Of a stretch of 29,826 bases of DNA, positions 21,553-29,826 are shown piece by piece. Both the position numbers and the translations under genes were made by a program. How positions within the stretch are numbered: position 1 is the first letter of the stretch; the number at the start of each line of letters is the position of its first letter. Source of the stretch: Diatrype stigma (Eukaryota; Ascomycota; Sordariomycetes; Xylariales; Diatrypaceae); NCBI GenBank assembly GCA_022225965.2, contig JAKJXP020000195.1, positions 1 to 29,826 on the forward strand, given 5' to 3'. The notes under the pieces are model-generated. The model made no database searches and had not been told where the DNA came from. It saw nothing but the letters and a program-made list of their open reading frames with translations.

Positions 21553-21612
21553 AAACGGATTATTCGGAAACGGGCTATTCGGAAACGGGTTATTCGGAAA
21601 CGGATTATTAGC
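21553..21612 (-). repeat. Four-unit 15-bp tandem repeat in the transposase tail
   Basis: Four units of AAACGGGTTATTCGG type. The period is divisible by three; the minus strand reads as repeated NNPFP blocks. It sits 60 bp from the 12-bp array, so the transposase end carried two independent expanded repeats. Confidence 0.88.
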
Positions 21613-23949
21613 GAAGCCTTTCCGAACGGCGCGGCAATGCTTTCGTTTTTTTTTAATGTAATCGATTATGGCGTTACGAAAGTGCCAAATTATTACCGCG
21701 TTTTACGGCACGCTTATCGATACGGCGGGACTTTTTTTGCTTCGTTCGGGCTGCTTTATTTCGAACTTATTTATTCGTAATGGCTTAACGAAATATAATT
21801 ATCGAAAGCAAAATCGGTTTGCTTTTAGGTTTAACTATATAAGGATTTAAAATGGCGAAATCCGGTTCGATAATTATTAGGTTTTTATTTAAATACCAAA
21901 ATTTATCGACGTTCTTTTTATATAAGCCTACGATATAAGGGTTTTTTTCGGTAATGTAAATGTTTTTATAAATTTCGTAATAACAAGGAATCCTTTAAAT
22001 ATTCCGAACGCCGATTTAATCGCAAAAGCATTCGTTTAAAGAATTAACCTTAAGACGGGATCGTATAGAAATAAAGGAAAAGGCGAAAATATATTTCCGA
22101 TTAATAAATCCGAAGGCCTTAAGGAAATATTGCATAAAAAGTTTATTTAAATACTTTCTGTTAATCCAGTTTTTCCGAATCCGAATAATATCGTTAAAAA
22201 TTTATAATTCGAAATTTTTCTATTGCGTTTTTAAGAATTGTTTTAAGTTAAGTTAAAGCTTTAATAAATCTGCTTTGCCGTTAAGTACGTATGCCTTTAA
22301 TGCTTTATAATTCGTTTCGGTAAGCGAGATTATACGAACGTCGAGGTTTTTATTGGAATTAATATATTTATAAGCCCATTTTTCGTAATAGGGAATATAA
22401 GTATTTTTTAAATACTTAATCGAAAATGCTTGCGATTTGCCGTAATATACCTATAAGGCTTTTTAGATTTTATTAAATTATCCCGGCCCGTAAAAATATA
22501 CCATCCAAGACTATATCGTAAAGAACATTTCTTTCGAAATAGGGATTTTTTCGAAAGCATTTAGGTAGTTTATTATATAATTCTTAGCCATACGGTTAAA
22601 ATTTTACAATAAGGTACGATTTTCGGTATTAAATTGGCCATTATTGCTTTTTATAATAAGTAATTTTTCGATATCCGAAAATTCCTTATTGCCTTTTTTT
22701 GGGGAGCGAATTTATTTATGTCCGATATTTGCGATTACGTTTTTATTAATATGAAATAAGCAGATTTATAACTTCGTATCCCGAAAGATCCTTTTTGCGG
22801 TATTACGTAATTGTTTATTAAAATTTATAATAATTATAAAGGAATTATCGGCGCCGATTTGGAATTGCAGGCGCTTTAAGCAAGATATTATTCATTTATA
22901 GGATTCGTAGGTTTTATCGGAAATTAAAGCAAAGGCTTTATTAAATATAAATCCAATAGTTATTTGGTCCGTATAATTAAAAAACGGCATTTTAAAGTTA
23001 TTGGTTTTATATATATTATCCATATTAAGAATTTTTAAATATTTTTTTTATATTCGTATATATTAAGGTATGCTTTAAAAAAAGGCGATGGACCGCTTAA
23101 TGGCTGGATTATTATTTTATTATCGTATTTTTAGCTAATACCCTTTTTTTTTAATTCGTTTAATAAAGGCTTATATAATAATAAAGCCTTTACGTAAGCG
23201 CTTATAAAGGTTAATACGAATATTATTAATATTTTTTAAAATAGGCTTTTTCCGATTATTAAAAGCTTGGCATATATTTCGGCGCAAATTCCGAAGGCGC
23301 GTTGTATTATCGTATATAAAAGCTTTAATTTAAGTACGGAATTATTTAAAAAGCTAACGGTTATTAATATGCGTTTTCGTATATAGCGCTGGTTCGTAAG
23401 TATGTTATAACGAAAAGCCATTTATATCCGTATATATCGCAAAGAATTACTTTTAATTAATTTGGCGTTGCCGTATAAACTTTGCTTTTTATGGGCATTA
23501 CGAAGCTTTTTTTAATTTTTGCTTGCGAAATTTCCTTTAAGCAAAAAGGCGGACATATTGCTAATAACGTATATCGATACGAATAAATAAGCCGTTACCT
23601 TTTTTTCCGTTTTTAGGGTTCGCAGAATCATATTTTCTAAAGCCGAAACCATTATTTTTTGTAAAGGCGCGGAATGCAATTTCGAGGGCTTCTGTAATAT
23701 TAAAGGTGCCTAAATAGCGGTTAAGAGGGTTAGGAATCGTCGTCGGACGCGGGCGCGGTAGTAATAAGGGCATAAATTCCAGGTCGAAAGAAAATTCGAA
23801 GCCGAAGGATTTTGCGGCCGAATTTAATATCGTAACAGGTTTAGCGGTAATTATTTCGGCAATTGTTATTATTATAATATAAATATTATAATAAGGATTA
23901 ATAAATTTAAGCAATTATTCGAAAATGGGAAATTAAACGTTATAATACA

Positions 23950-24053
23950 GCTATTATAAATCGGGCCGGAAACTTATAGGCGGGCCGCTGGCAGGTAATT
24001 AAAAAAGTAATCAGTATATAAGGAGAAAAACTAATCAGTATATAGCATCACTC
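23950..24053 (-). repeat. Right terminal inverted repeat of the MULE
   Basis: The reverse complement starts GAGTGATGCTATATACTGAT and runs in register with the left repeat to TTTATAATAGC. It carries the same two TATATACTGATT motifs and the GC-rich block GCGGCCCGCCTATAAG. Confidence 0.92.
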
Positions 24054-24061
24054 TTCTTAAG

Positions 24062-24843
24062 AGGTTAAATGTTAAAGTAAACGTTTGCCGAAACGTAATG
24101 TCCGTCTTATAAGGGCGGTGCGAGTTGTTCCTGTAACTTAAAGTAGTTAAAATGAAAAGCTGGAAAACCATTAGTTCTTAAGCATCCTCGGACACACTTG
24201 ATGAAGAAAATTAACGACATAATGAAAAGCACCGATTAAAAGATTCACGATTCCGTTGCTATAACGGTACATGAACGACGGCCCCAGAATTACGACAAGC
24301 GGAGCGGCACGGACTTGCAAGAACGAAAAGCACGGCCGGTTCCCCTAATGGCAACCGGCCGAAATACATGAGACAACTTTTTTTTTTTTCCTTTTAACAA
24401 AGATTAAGATAAAATAAAAATCCCATACTTGAATTCGTCATGTTTCTAGCGACACGCAGTAATCATCTTATTAGTATACATCGCCTTTACATGGCCTGTA
24501 TTAAAGCAATCGCCTTGCCAGTTAAAATCTGGTAAACAAACTAGATTTCCAAACGTAGGCTCGTCAGAATCGTCCGAGTCTTTGGCAGCTCATCCTGTCC
24601 TATCCCATCCCATTGCAGCCCCCGAATCACTCCATCCCAATACGAATCAATATGAATACAAATTTAGCAAGCACCCATTCTTTCTTCCTTGTCGCCCTGT
24701 TCCAACTCCGAAACCCCATACCATCTCTCATACGGCTTAAATTCCAAGCAAATGAGCAAAGGTCGTTCTACCAAGCACATTATCTTCCAAGCATATTACC
24801 TTCCAAGCATAAACACAAACGCTCCAATTCAATTTGCGCGGCT
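24062..24843. other. Intergenic region, 3' flank of the Swi5-like gene
   Basis: About 780 bp of normal composition between the MULE target site and the Swi5-like stop codon. It probably contains the 3' untranslated region of the minus-strand gene. Short plus-strand frames here (24613-25126) are shadows running into the antisense of that gene. A strong hairpin with a T-run is listed separately. Confidence 0.6.
24333..24389 (+). other. Hairpin followed by a T-run
   Basis: Perfect arms CGGCCGGTT (24333-24341) and AACCGGCCG (24353-24361) with an 11-nt loop, then about 17 nt later a run of T's near 24378-24389. It resembles a terminator or the end of a Pol III transcript, but I found no A or B box upstream. 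On the minus strand the same sequence lies in the likely 3' untranslated region of the Swi5-like mRNA. Confidence 0.45.
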
Positions 24844-27370
24844 TCAATGTCCGCTGTGGAAGAACAGATCATCATTGTTGGTAAACATCTCCACGGTATT
24901 ATCGAAGGCATCATCGAACTTGCTGTCGGAGCTGAGCATGAGCATGTTCGAATCGCTGTGCGTAAACTGCAGAAGGATGTCGTCATTGTCATCGAGACCC
25001 GCTAGGCTTGGGATATTGGCCGTGTCCGCCACGGTAGTCATCATTAGCGGTTCGGGGCCGCCGCAGCTCGCATGGGGCTCTAGGTCGAAGTATCGGTGGC
25101 ACGAGGGCGGCGGGGACGAGGACTGAGACAGCTCGGGAGGCTCATTGGAATGGCTCGCTACGCTCTTCGCCGGCGATCCCGGTTGCGAGGAGCTTCCCAC
25201 GGGTTCGACCGCCCCGGCGTCGGGATGGAGGGATAAGTGGGAAAGCTGCGAGACGTACGTGTGAACGCTGGTAGCGGACGGTGAATTGCCAGCGGTCGAT
25301 GGATCGGAGGAAAGCGCCGGCATTGGGGCCGACGACGAACATAGCCCTCGGAGACCACTCGGATCCATCGTAGTGCCGCCTACCGACACGTCCATGATGT
25401 CGTCCAGCATGTCGAAGTCGGGTTCTACTTGCTCGGGCGAGTTGACAGCCGAGCTGTCTGAGTAGCCGGATTGGGACGAGGCAGAGGAGGTGGACTTGTT
25501 CTTCTTGCGTGTCCGGGACGATTTGTCTTGCCTCTCGTCCATGTCCGGACGATGCTTGCGCGGCCGCCCGCGCTTCACGACCTTCCGAACCACCCCGTCA
25601 AAGGCGCCAATGCACATGCCGCGCTGCTTGTGACGCGTGAGCGCATCGTGGCGGGCGAAGCTGTTGCCACACTCGCAAGGGTAGGGTTTGATGCCCGTGT
25701 GAATCTTGGCGTGGCGTTTTAGGTCATGCTGCCGAACGAAACACTTCTTGCATGTCGGGCATTGGTACTGGCGGTCGTTTAAGTGCGTTTGCACATGGGA
25801 TTTGATGTTTTCTTTCCGTCCAAACTTCTTGTTACAATCTTCGAAAGTGCAGACCCACTTGTTATCCCCTGGATCGGGCCCTTGGATGTACTGCTGAATG
25901 TCGTCCGTAGTAATGCCAGTCTCTGTTTTGGTCTTCTCAATATCGATACTGGCGATACTCGCCGCGCTCGCAATGCTGGCCACGGATTCCGTGCGACGAT
26001 GCGGCGAGCCACGACGAGACATCTGCTCAGTCGAAGGGGAACCCCCGTCATTGGATACAGCAGAAGACGCCAGATCGGGCTTCATATCAAACACGCTGCC
26101 GAAATCATTGATATACGGCGTAGCAGGCGAGCCCTGGTGAGAGAAGTCGGAACGGGCACTAGCACTGAGCGGTTGAGAGGAACTCGCAGCCGAAAAGTTG
26201 TCGAACTGGGTTTGAATGGACAAGTGGTTGCCGTCGCTCCCACTGTGGATGTTGGCGAACTCCGTGGAGGAAGAAGACTTGGAAGGCTCAAAGGCACCGG
26301 GCATGGGCATCGTATTGGCTCTCGGTGGTGTGGGCATGATGGGCCGATTCTCCGCCGCCCGTCGCATTTCGTCGAACGTAGTCTTCGTACGACGATTCGC
26401 TGGTGTCCTGGAGGGCTTGATCGTCTCTTCCATCGACTCATCATACTCCTCCGAGAACCGCTGCGGCCGCTGGCTATGCTTGACCGTCCTGTCATGTGGC
26501 GTGTCCATAGGTGTCATAGGGAAGTATTCTGTCGCCTCGTTAGCTTGCATTCGAGTGGACATGTAGCTGCTATGTCTTCTACTTACCTGCCACGTTTCGT
26601 TGTGTGGGCGTCAATGGTCTCGAGGGAACCTCTCCAATATTCTCAAACTTCGCAACCCTGTCCAGGATGCCGTTACTGATCCGGCGAGACCCTCTTCTCG
26701 TGCTGGGCGTGTCGCTATCCGAGATCCAACCAGGAGCTCCAGTCGGGCTCTCTTGGAAGCTCACGAAGGTCGGAGTGGAGAGGGCGCTAGAAGGGAACAA
26801 GTCAAAGTCCTGAGACGACGTCATACTATTCGGGTGGGAGTAGTTCTCCTGGCCCTTCTTCATCATCATACTCATCTGTCCGTTATACATGTCAAACGGC
26901 ATGCTCATGTTTTGCTGACCTGGAAGTCCATCAAAACATTGGGTTCCGAACGCTTCCACCTGAGGCGCCTCATGATGAGGCAAGCCATAGTTCTCGTCCC
27001 TTGCCAAGTTCGCGAATGCTTGCTGGGGGCCCGGGCGTGCTATGCGTTGCTGCTGCGCTTCTCGCAGCACATGCTGTGATATGTTGATTCCTGTGTTGTT
27101 AGTACTGTTACTTACCGTGGAGAACTCCTGCCTCAGGGTTGTCGGGGATTGCATCTGCTGTCGTCGCAAGTCCAGGCTCATGGCGCCTCGTCGATGGGAC
27201 ATGCGCGGTCGGTGTGGCTGTGGTGACTGCGGGTGAGGATGCATGCTGTTAGGCAGGTCTGTGGCGATCTTCAATGCGTCGAAGGCGGTTGGTGTGGAGT
27301 TCTGTCGTCTATGCTGGCGCTGGTGTTGTTGGCGAGCATGAAGACCGCTCGGGGGCGGATTGGACAGCAT
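24844..27370 (-). CDS. Swi5/Ace2-type C2H2 zinc-finger transcription factor
   Basis: Two exons on the minus strand, 27370-26587 and 26528-24844, joined across a 58-bp intron, give 822 aa. The first ATG of the open frame (27370) begins MLSNPPP; above it only a TTG is available. Fingers: C488-x4-C493...H506-x3-H510, C518-x2-C521...H534-x3-H538, and an unusual third, C546-x-C548...H561-x5-C567, the C-x-C...H...C form seen in yeast Swi5/Ace2. Linkers THLNDRQYQC and IHTGIKPYPC match that family. An AT-hook, KRGRPRK, follows at 580-586. The long Ser/Pro-rich N-terminus has several SP/TP sites; the acidic C-terminus (DDNDDILLQF...) could activate transcription. Yeast relatives drive M/G1 and cell-separation genes; the target set here is unknown. 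It is nuclear by inference. Confidence 0.94.
26529..26586 (-). other. Intron of the Swi5-like gene
   Basis: 58 bp read on the minus strand: GTAAGT donor, GCTAAC branch 11-16 nt before the GCGACAG acceptor. Splicing splits a Glu codon (G|AA) and joins RNVA to EYFPMTPMD. Unspliced, the frame stops within three codons (GT AAG TAG). Confidence 0.9.
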
Positions 27371-27498
27371 CGTGAAGTGAGATGAGTTCGGAATAGGGTC
27401 GAATTGCCGATAGATGTAGATTGCCAATAGGGCTATCAATAGGTTCCGAGACTGTCCCGTCGGTTAGCTGCATTGTCCTTCACATTCCTCCACTCCTG

Positions 27499-27522
27499 GC
27501 AGTCCAGTCCGGGTTGGACTGC
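27499..27522. promoter_or_regulatory. Inverted repeat upstream of the Swi5-like start codon
   Basis: Arms GCAGTCCA (27499-27506) and TGGACTGC (27515-27522) around an 8-nt loop, about 130 bp upstream of the ATG. It would form a short stem in the 5' leader if transcribed, or could be a dimeric binding site. Function not established. Confidence 0.4.
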
Positions 27523-27535
27523 AGGGGAGTCTGCG

Positions 27536-27554
27536 TAGCTACCTAGGTAGGTAG
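27536..27554. repeat. Palindromic CTACCTAGGTAG motif
   Basis: TAGCTACCTAGGTAGGTAG contains a perfect 12-bp palindrome. Related ACCTA/TAGGT words recur at 27777-27786 and 28290-28310. Such motifs are common in intergenic DNA of many ascomycetes, so this is probably general promoter or spacer DNA. Confidence 0.5.
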
Positions 27555-28275
27555 CGGAGTCGCTTTTATGCTGATAACTTACCTCACGCAGCGCAAGCCA
27601 GGCCGGCCGGGCAATTGGGTTGCTAAACGGACCTCAGCAGCAAGCAAGCGAACTTGGTGAACGAGAACCTAGATAGACTTGTTACGATGCCTTGTTCCGG
27701 CGGTTGTCAGTAACGCACAGTACGGGTTACTCGATGTATACCCTGCAGGTTTTCTGGTGGTAAGGGAATATGCCTCCCAGGTAGGTATATGCTTCTTGCA
27801 GATGGTCTCTGGACGCAACTAGGAGGGATTGGAGAGAAAGAGTTCAAGTTTCCCAAAGATCTCTGCGAGACGCAATGTACGATGATAATGGAGACAAGAG
27901 CGGACGATGACGCTGGCGAGATGCCGGGGGGGTAGGGGAGTTTCAGCCGTAGCAGCGTGGGAGTGCCGTCGCAGAACGTCTGTTGACATTGGATACGCTG
28001 CAGGTTGCCAGGGCGACTGGTCCCCAATGGGAAATCTTGGCGCCCACGACGTCGAATTTAGCGGGACGTACTTCGTACCTACCTTCAAGCTTCCTAGCTT
28101 GTCCATCGTACATACAGCCGCATACCGAACTGGCTGCACCCCGGAGTATCGGAGAATCGGAGCCAATGTCATCGCCCGCGGGCTTGCATACGACCCGTGC
28201 ACACCAGCCCGATCAAGCAAGGGCTAATCTACAACAAGTCGACTAGACAGCCCACTGGATACCTGTGTAGCCCGC

Positions 28276-28356
28276 TAGCAGGTCCACTAACTACCTACGT
28301 AGTAGGTAGCATGTCCACTACCTATGTAGCATGTCCACTCCCTAGCAGGTCCACTA
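28276..28356. repeat. Four copies of TAGCANGTCCACT
   Basis: TAGCAGGTCCACT or TAGCATGTCCACT at 28276, 28307, 28327 and 28343, spacing 31, 20 and 16 bp, mixed with CTACCTACGTAGTAGGTAG words. The uneven spacing is more like clustered sites or a decayed tandem repeat than a simple satellite. Confidence 0.65.
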
Positions 28357-29245
28357 CTTGTAGCGACCTAGCGACCTTGGAAGGTCATCATCAACATGAC
28401 AACAGTCGACGGTCAACGGTCTGTCTCACGGCCTACAGCCATCAGCCTGCATGTGATTTTCGGCTGGTCTCGATGCATACCTCGTTACCCTGTCGGACTG
28501 CCAGCCGGTGTTATGTTGTGTCTCTTGTTTTCTCGTTTTGTTTCATCCCATGTTTGGGATATTCCGGGCCTCCGCTTCGAGTTCGACATGTCCACGGGTA
28601 TGTCCATCATGGATGTATGTTACCACCACGTACATGTATGTTGTGCTCTGTTATGATATACGATACGCTTCTGCATGCGTTGCAGCCTGCAGACTTAACT
28701 GGGTGTCTCCTTGTGCGTATGTTTATGTGAGTAGCTACGTATGCACGTGTGCATGTTTGTAGACTCACCGTGGTTGTTGACTTTCAAGTACGCATGCTTG
28801 AGGCCTTCAATTTTCAATATCACGGCCCGATGCTCCCTAGTACACCATATTCAGTTAGAAGTAGATCGTATTGCTTTTTTGCCCCACGGGTTTACGACCC
28901 TCGTCTGTCGCCCTGCATACCGCATGCTCAGTTAATTCCCGGCTGGTAGTCTCATATGTGCGTCTGTATATCACAGTGGGTAATATAGGTCTCGTAATAT
29001 GGATCTAGGCAGCGACGAAGTATGTGCGAGTCCTGTGTATACTCAGTACAGATTACTAAGTACAGATAGGGATGGGCACCACGATAATAATAAACCGCAC
29101 ATCATGTTACACAAGTCTACACCGTCAGACCGTCATATCTCCAGACCGTCATGTTCACATCCTTCCGTAGGCATTGCCCATCGTTGCCCCCTGAATCCTA
29201 GCGAGATCCAGCCTGACTTGTCCGACACCAACTCACGTTCGCTAA

Positions 29246-29494
29246 TTACCACCTCGGACTCGCGGGCTTGGAAGTAAGGCCTATATCGCGATCGACGAAG
29301 ATACTATCTACGTACACTTTTTTGCCTTGGCCTTGTTGTTCAGTATCCAGCCTGGTCATCATGTTATTTGACTCGTCTTCGAATTTGATATCGTCTTCTG
29401 AAGAGCTTCCTCGGTCACCCGTCGTATAGCCGAGGAAGCCGATGAGACGACTTACGCTAGGAACACGCTCTTTGGGGACCGCAAACCGAGGTGC
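29246..29494 (-). pseudogene. Possible gene fragment on the minus strand
   Basis: An 82-codon open stretch with no ATG at its head, bounded by TGA at 29495-29497 and ending in TAA at 29246-29248. It has protein-like composition: a hydrophobic start (RLIGFLGYTTGD) followed by an acidic hydrophilic part (SSSEDDIKFEDESNN) and VYVDSIFVDRD. The same frame stays readable upstream of the TGA for about 20 codons (WMDIGIFGVCLVINTDRG). A GTAAGT donor-like site occurs inside at about 29456-29461. It may be the last exon of a gene continuing beyond the contig, or a decayed relic. No family recognised, and an open frame of this length can occur by chance. Confidence 0.25.
29391..29450. other. Compound inverted repeat near the contig end
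   Basis: Inner arms GCTTCCTCGG (29405-29414) and CCGAGGAAGC (29430-29439) pair perfectly around 15 nt. Outer arms TCGTCT (29391-29396) and AGACGA (29445-29450) extend the stem after an internal loop. It lies in the middle of the weak minus-strand open frame. Confidence 0.5.
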
Positions 29495-29797
29495 TCAGGG
29501 AAGACCTCTGTCGGTATTTATAACGAGACATACGCCGAAGATGCCGATGTCCATCCAGATGGCAGACTAGAAAGCAACACTATCTGAATTTGTTACATTA
29601 GAGGATATCTCCGTGTTTCTTTCTCGTTTTATGTAGGAAGTAACTTGATATATGCCTAGCAACTCGTGTACTTTCCATAACAGCTGACTCGCGCCTATCC
29701 AGCCTCTACAGCTACCAGCTAGCTATTGTAGCTGGCCGTGACCAGCTTCGGCCGGCTCTGACAGGCTCGCCGGCTCCGGCACGTTTCTACTAGCTTC

Positions 29798-29826
29798 GGG
29801 GGGGGGGGGGGGGGGGGGGGGGGGGG
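29798..29826. other. Terminal poly-G run
   Basis: 29 consecutive G up to the last base, with no telomere repeat nearby. This is typical of a sequencing or assembly artefact at a contig end, or of a real G tract that stopped assembly. It should not be read as biology without checking the reads. Confidence 0.8.

Larger units (their letters stand above)
21330..23914 (-). pseudogene. MULE transposase remnant
   Basis: The N-terminal part (23561-23914) stays open for 117 codons and includes a FAR1-like WRKY/GCM-type DNA-binding start (EIAFRAFTKNNGFGFRKYD). Further down, 22990-22890 reads NYTDQITIGFIFNKAFALIS, the start of the MULE transposase domain. Where the family has its TDRE-type catalytic Asp region, this copy has Asn-rich sequence. 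Two low-complexity tandem repeat stretches lie at the C-terminal side. Stops and frame breaks occur throughout the middle. Family assignment is firm; the borders are estimates. Confidence 0.88.
20720..24053 (-). mobile_element. Complete RIP-mutated MULE (Hop-like) DNA transposon
   Basis: A 3334-bp AT-rich element with 104-bp terminal inverted repeats and a perfect 8-bp flanking duplication, TTCTTAAG, at 20712-20719 and 24054-24061. One further base on each side matches apart from a transition, so the original duplication could have been up to 10 bp. MULEs usually duplicate 8-10 bp, mostly 9. Size, terminal repeat length and the transposase motifs on the minus strand resemble Hop of Fusarium (about 3.3 kb, 99-bp repeats). 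Transposase frames are full of stops and Asp-to-Asn changes, so it is dead. It lies between the convergent 3' ends of two intact genes. Confidence 0.93.
27371..29245. other. Upstream region of the Swi5-like gene, no supported gene
   Basis: About 1.9 kb. Several open frames of 60-177 codons on both strands (largest on plus, 28197-28730) start at non-ATG codons or lack any family resemblance, and their composition is low-complexity; I treat them as chance. The region should hold the promoter and 5' leader of the minus-strand gene. CTACCTAGGTAG-type motifs and short repeats are the visible structure. Confidence 0.6.

Noticed and set aside
24333..24361. tRNA or Pol III gene at the hairpin and T-run
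   Set aside because: No A box or B box was found and no cloverleaf could be drawn.
25783..26679. 298-codon plus-strand open frame antisense to the Swi5-like gene
   Set aside because: It is Arg-rich and runs antisense over the zinc-finger exon and the intron; it has no domain of its own.
28197..28730. 177-codon plus-strand open frame upstream of the Swi5-like gene
   Set aside because: It begins at GTG, is rich in Cys, Thr and His without order, overlaps short repeats and shows no recognisable family.
1..29826. CRISPR array or bacterial-type operon
   Set aside because: No regularly spaced identical repeats with unique spacers. Introns, telomere repeats and RIP place the sequence in a fungus.

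Overview
The window is one end of a chromosome of a filamentous ascomycete (Pezizomycotina). It opens with about 20 copies of CCCTAA, the C-rich strand of the TTAGGG telomere, so the left edge is a real chromosome end. Three further features point to this group: short spliceosomal introns (58-128 bp) with GTAAGT/GTACGT donors and CTAAC/CTAAT branch sites, RIP-type decay of repeats (CpA/TpG lost to TpA while CpG survives), and fungal protein families. Class or genus cannot be fixed from the sequence. The right edge is a run of 29 G, which looks like a contig-end artefact.

Layout from the telomere inward. (1) 1-125: telomere. (2) about 215-14282: a gene-free AT-rich subtelomeric block of RIP-mutated repeats. 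It holds a 0.5-kb-period direct repeat near the telomere. It also holds one structurally complete but dead Ty3/gypsy chromovirus (2791-10809), with two 213-bp LTRs, a 5-bp target duplication, and recognisable RT, RNase H, integrase and chromodomain remains. Two small patches in the block escaped the composition change. (3) 14283-20719: normal gene DNA, with an intronless NmrA-like NAD(P)-binding protein (15012-15938, +), a 2-kb gap, and a three-exon SulP sulfate permease with a STAS domain (17945-20652, +). (4) 20720-24053: a second AT-rich RIP island. This is one complete MULE (Hop-like) DNA transposon with 104-bp inverted repeats, an 8-bp target duplication and a ruined transposase on the minus strand. 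(5) 24062-29826: a two-exon Swi5/Ace2-type C2H2 transcription factor on the minus strand (24844-27370). After it comes about 2.4 kb of mostly non-coding DNA, with one weak candidate gene fragment near the contig end.

The three intact genes are not an operon and show no shared pathway. They are probably an NAD(P)-linked redox sensor or reductase, a sulfate importer and a cell-separation or cell-cycle type regulator. The permease and the transcription factor converge, and the MULE sits between their 3' ends, 67 bp past the permease stop codon. Both genes stay open despite being next to RIP-mutated DNA.

No wholly new multi-gene system was found. The points most worth following up are the unusual 2.2-kb 3' region of the chromovirus with its 72-77 bp tandem repeats, the RIP-erased LTR termini, a possible 42-nt exitron in the Swi5-like gene, the hairpin-bearing RIP-sparse island at 12.95-13.19 kb, and the telomere-proximal 0.5-kb repeat.
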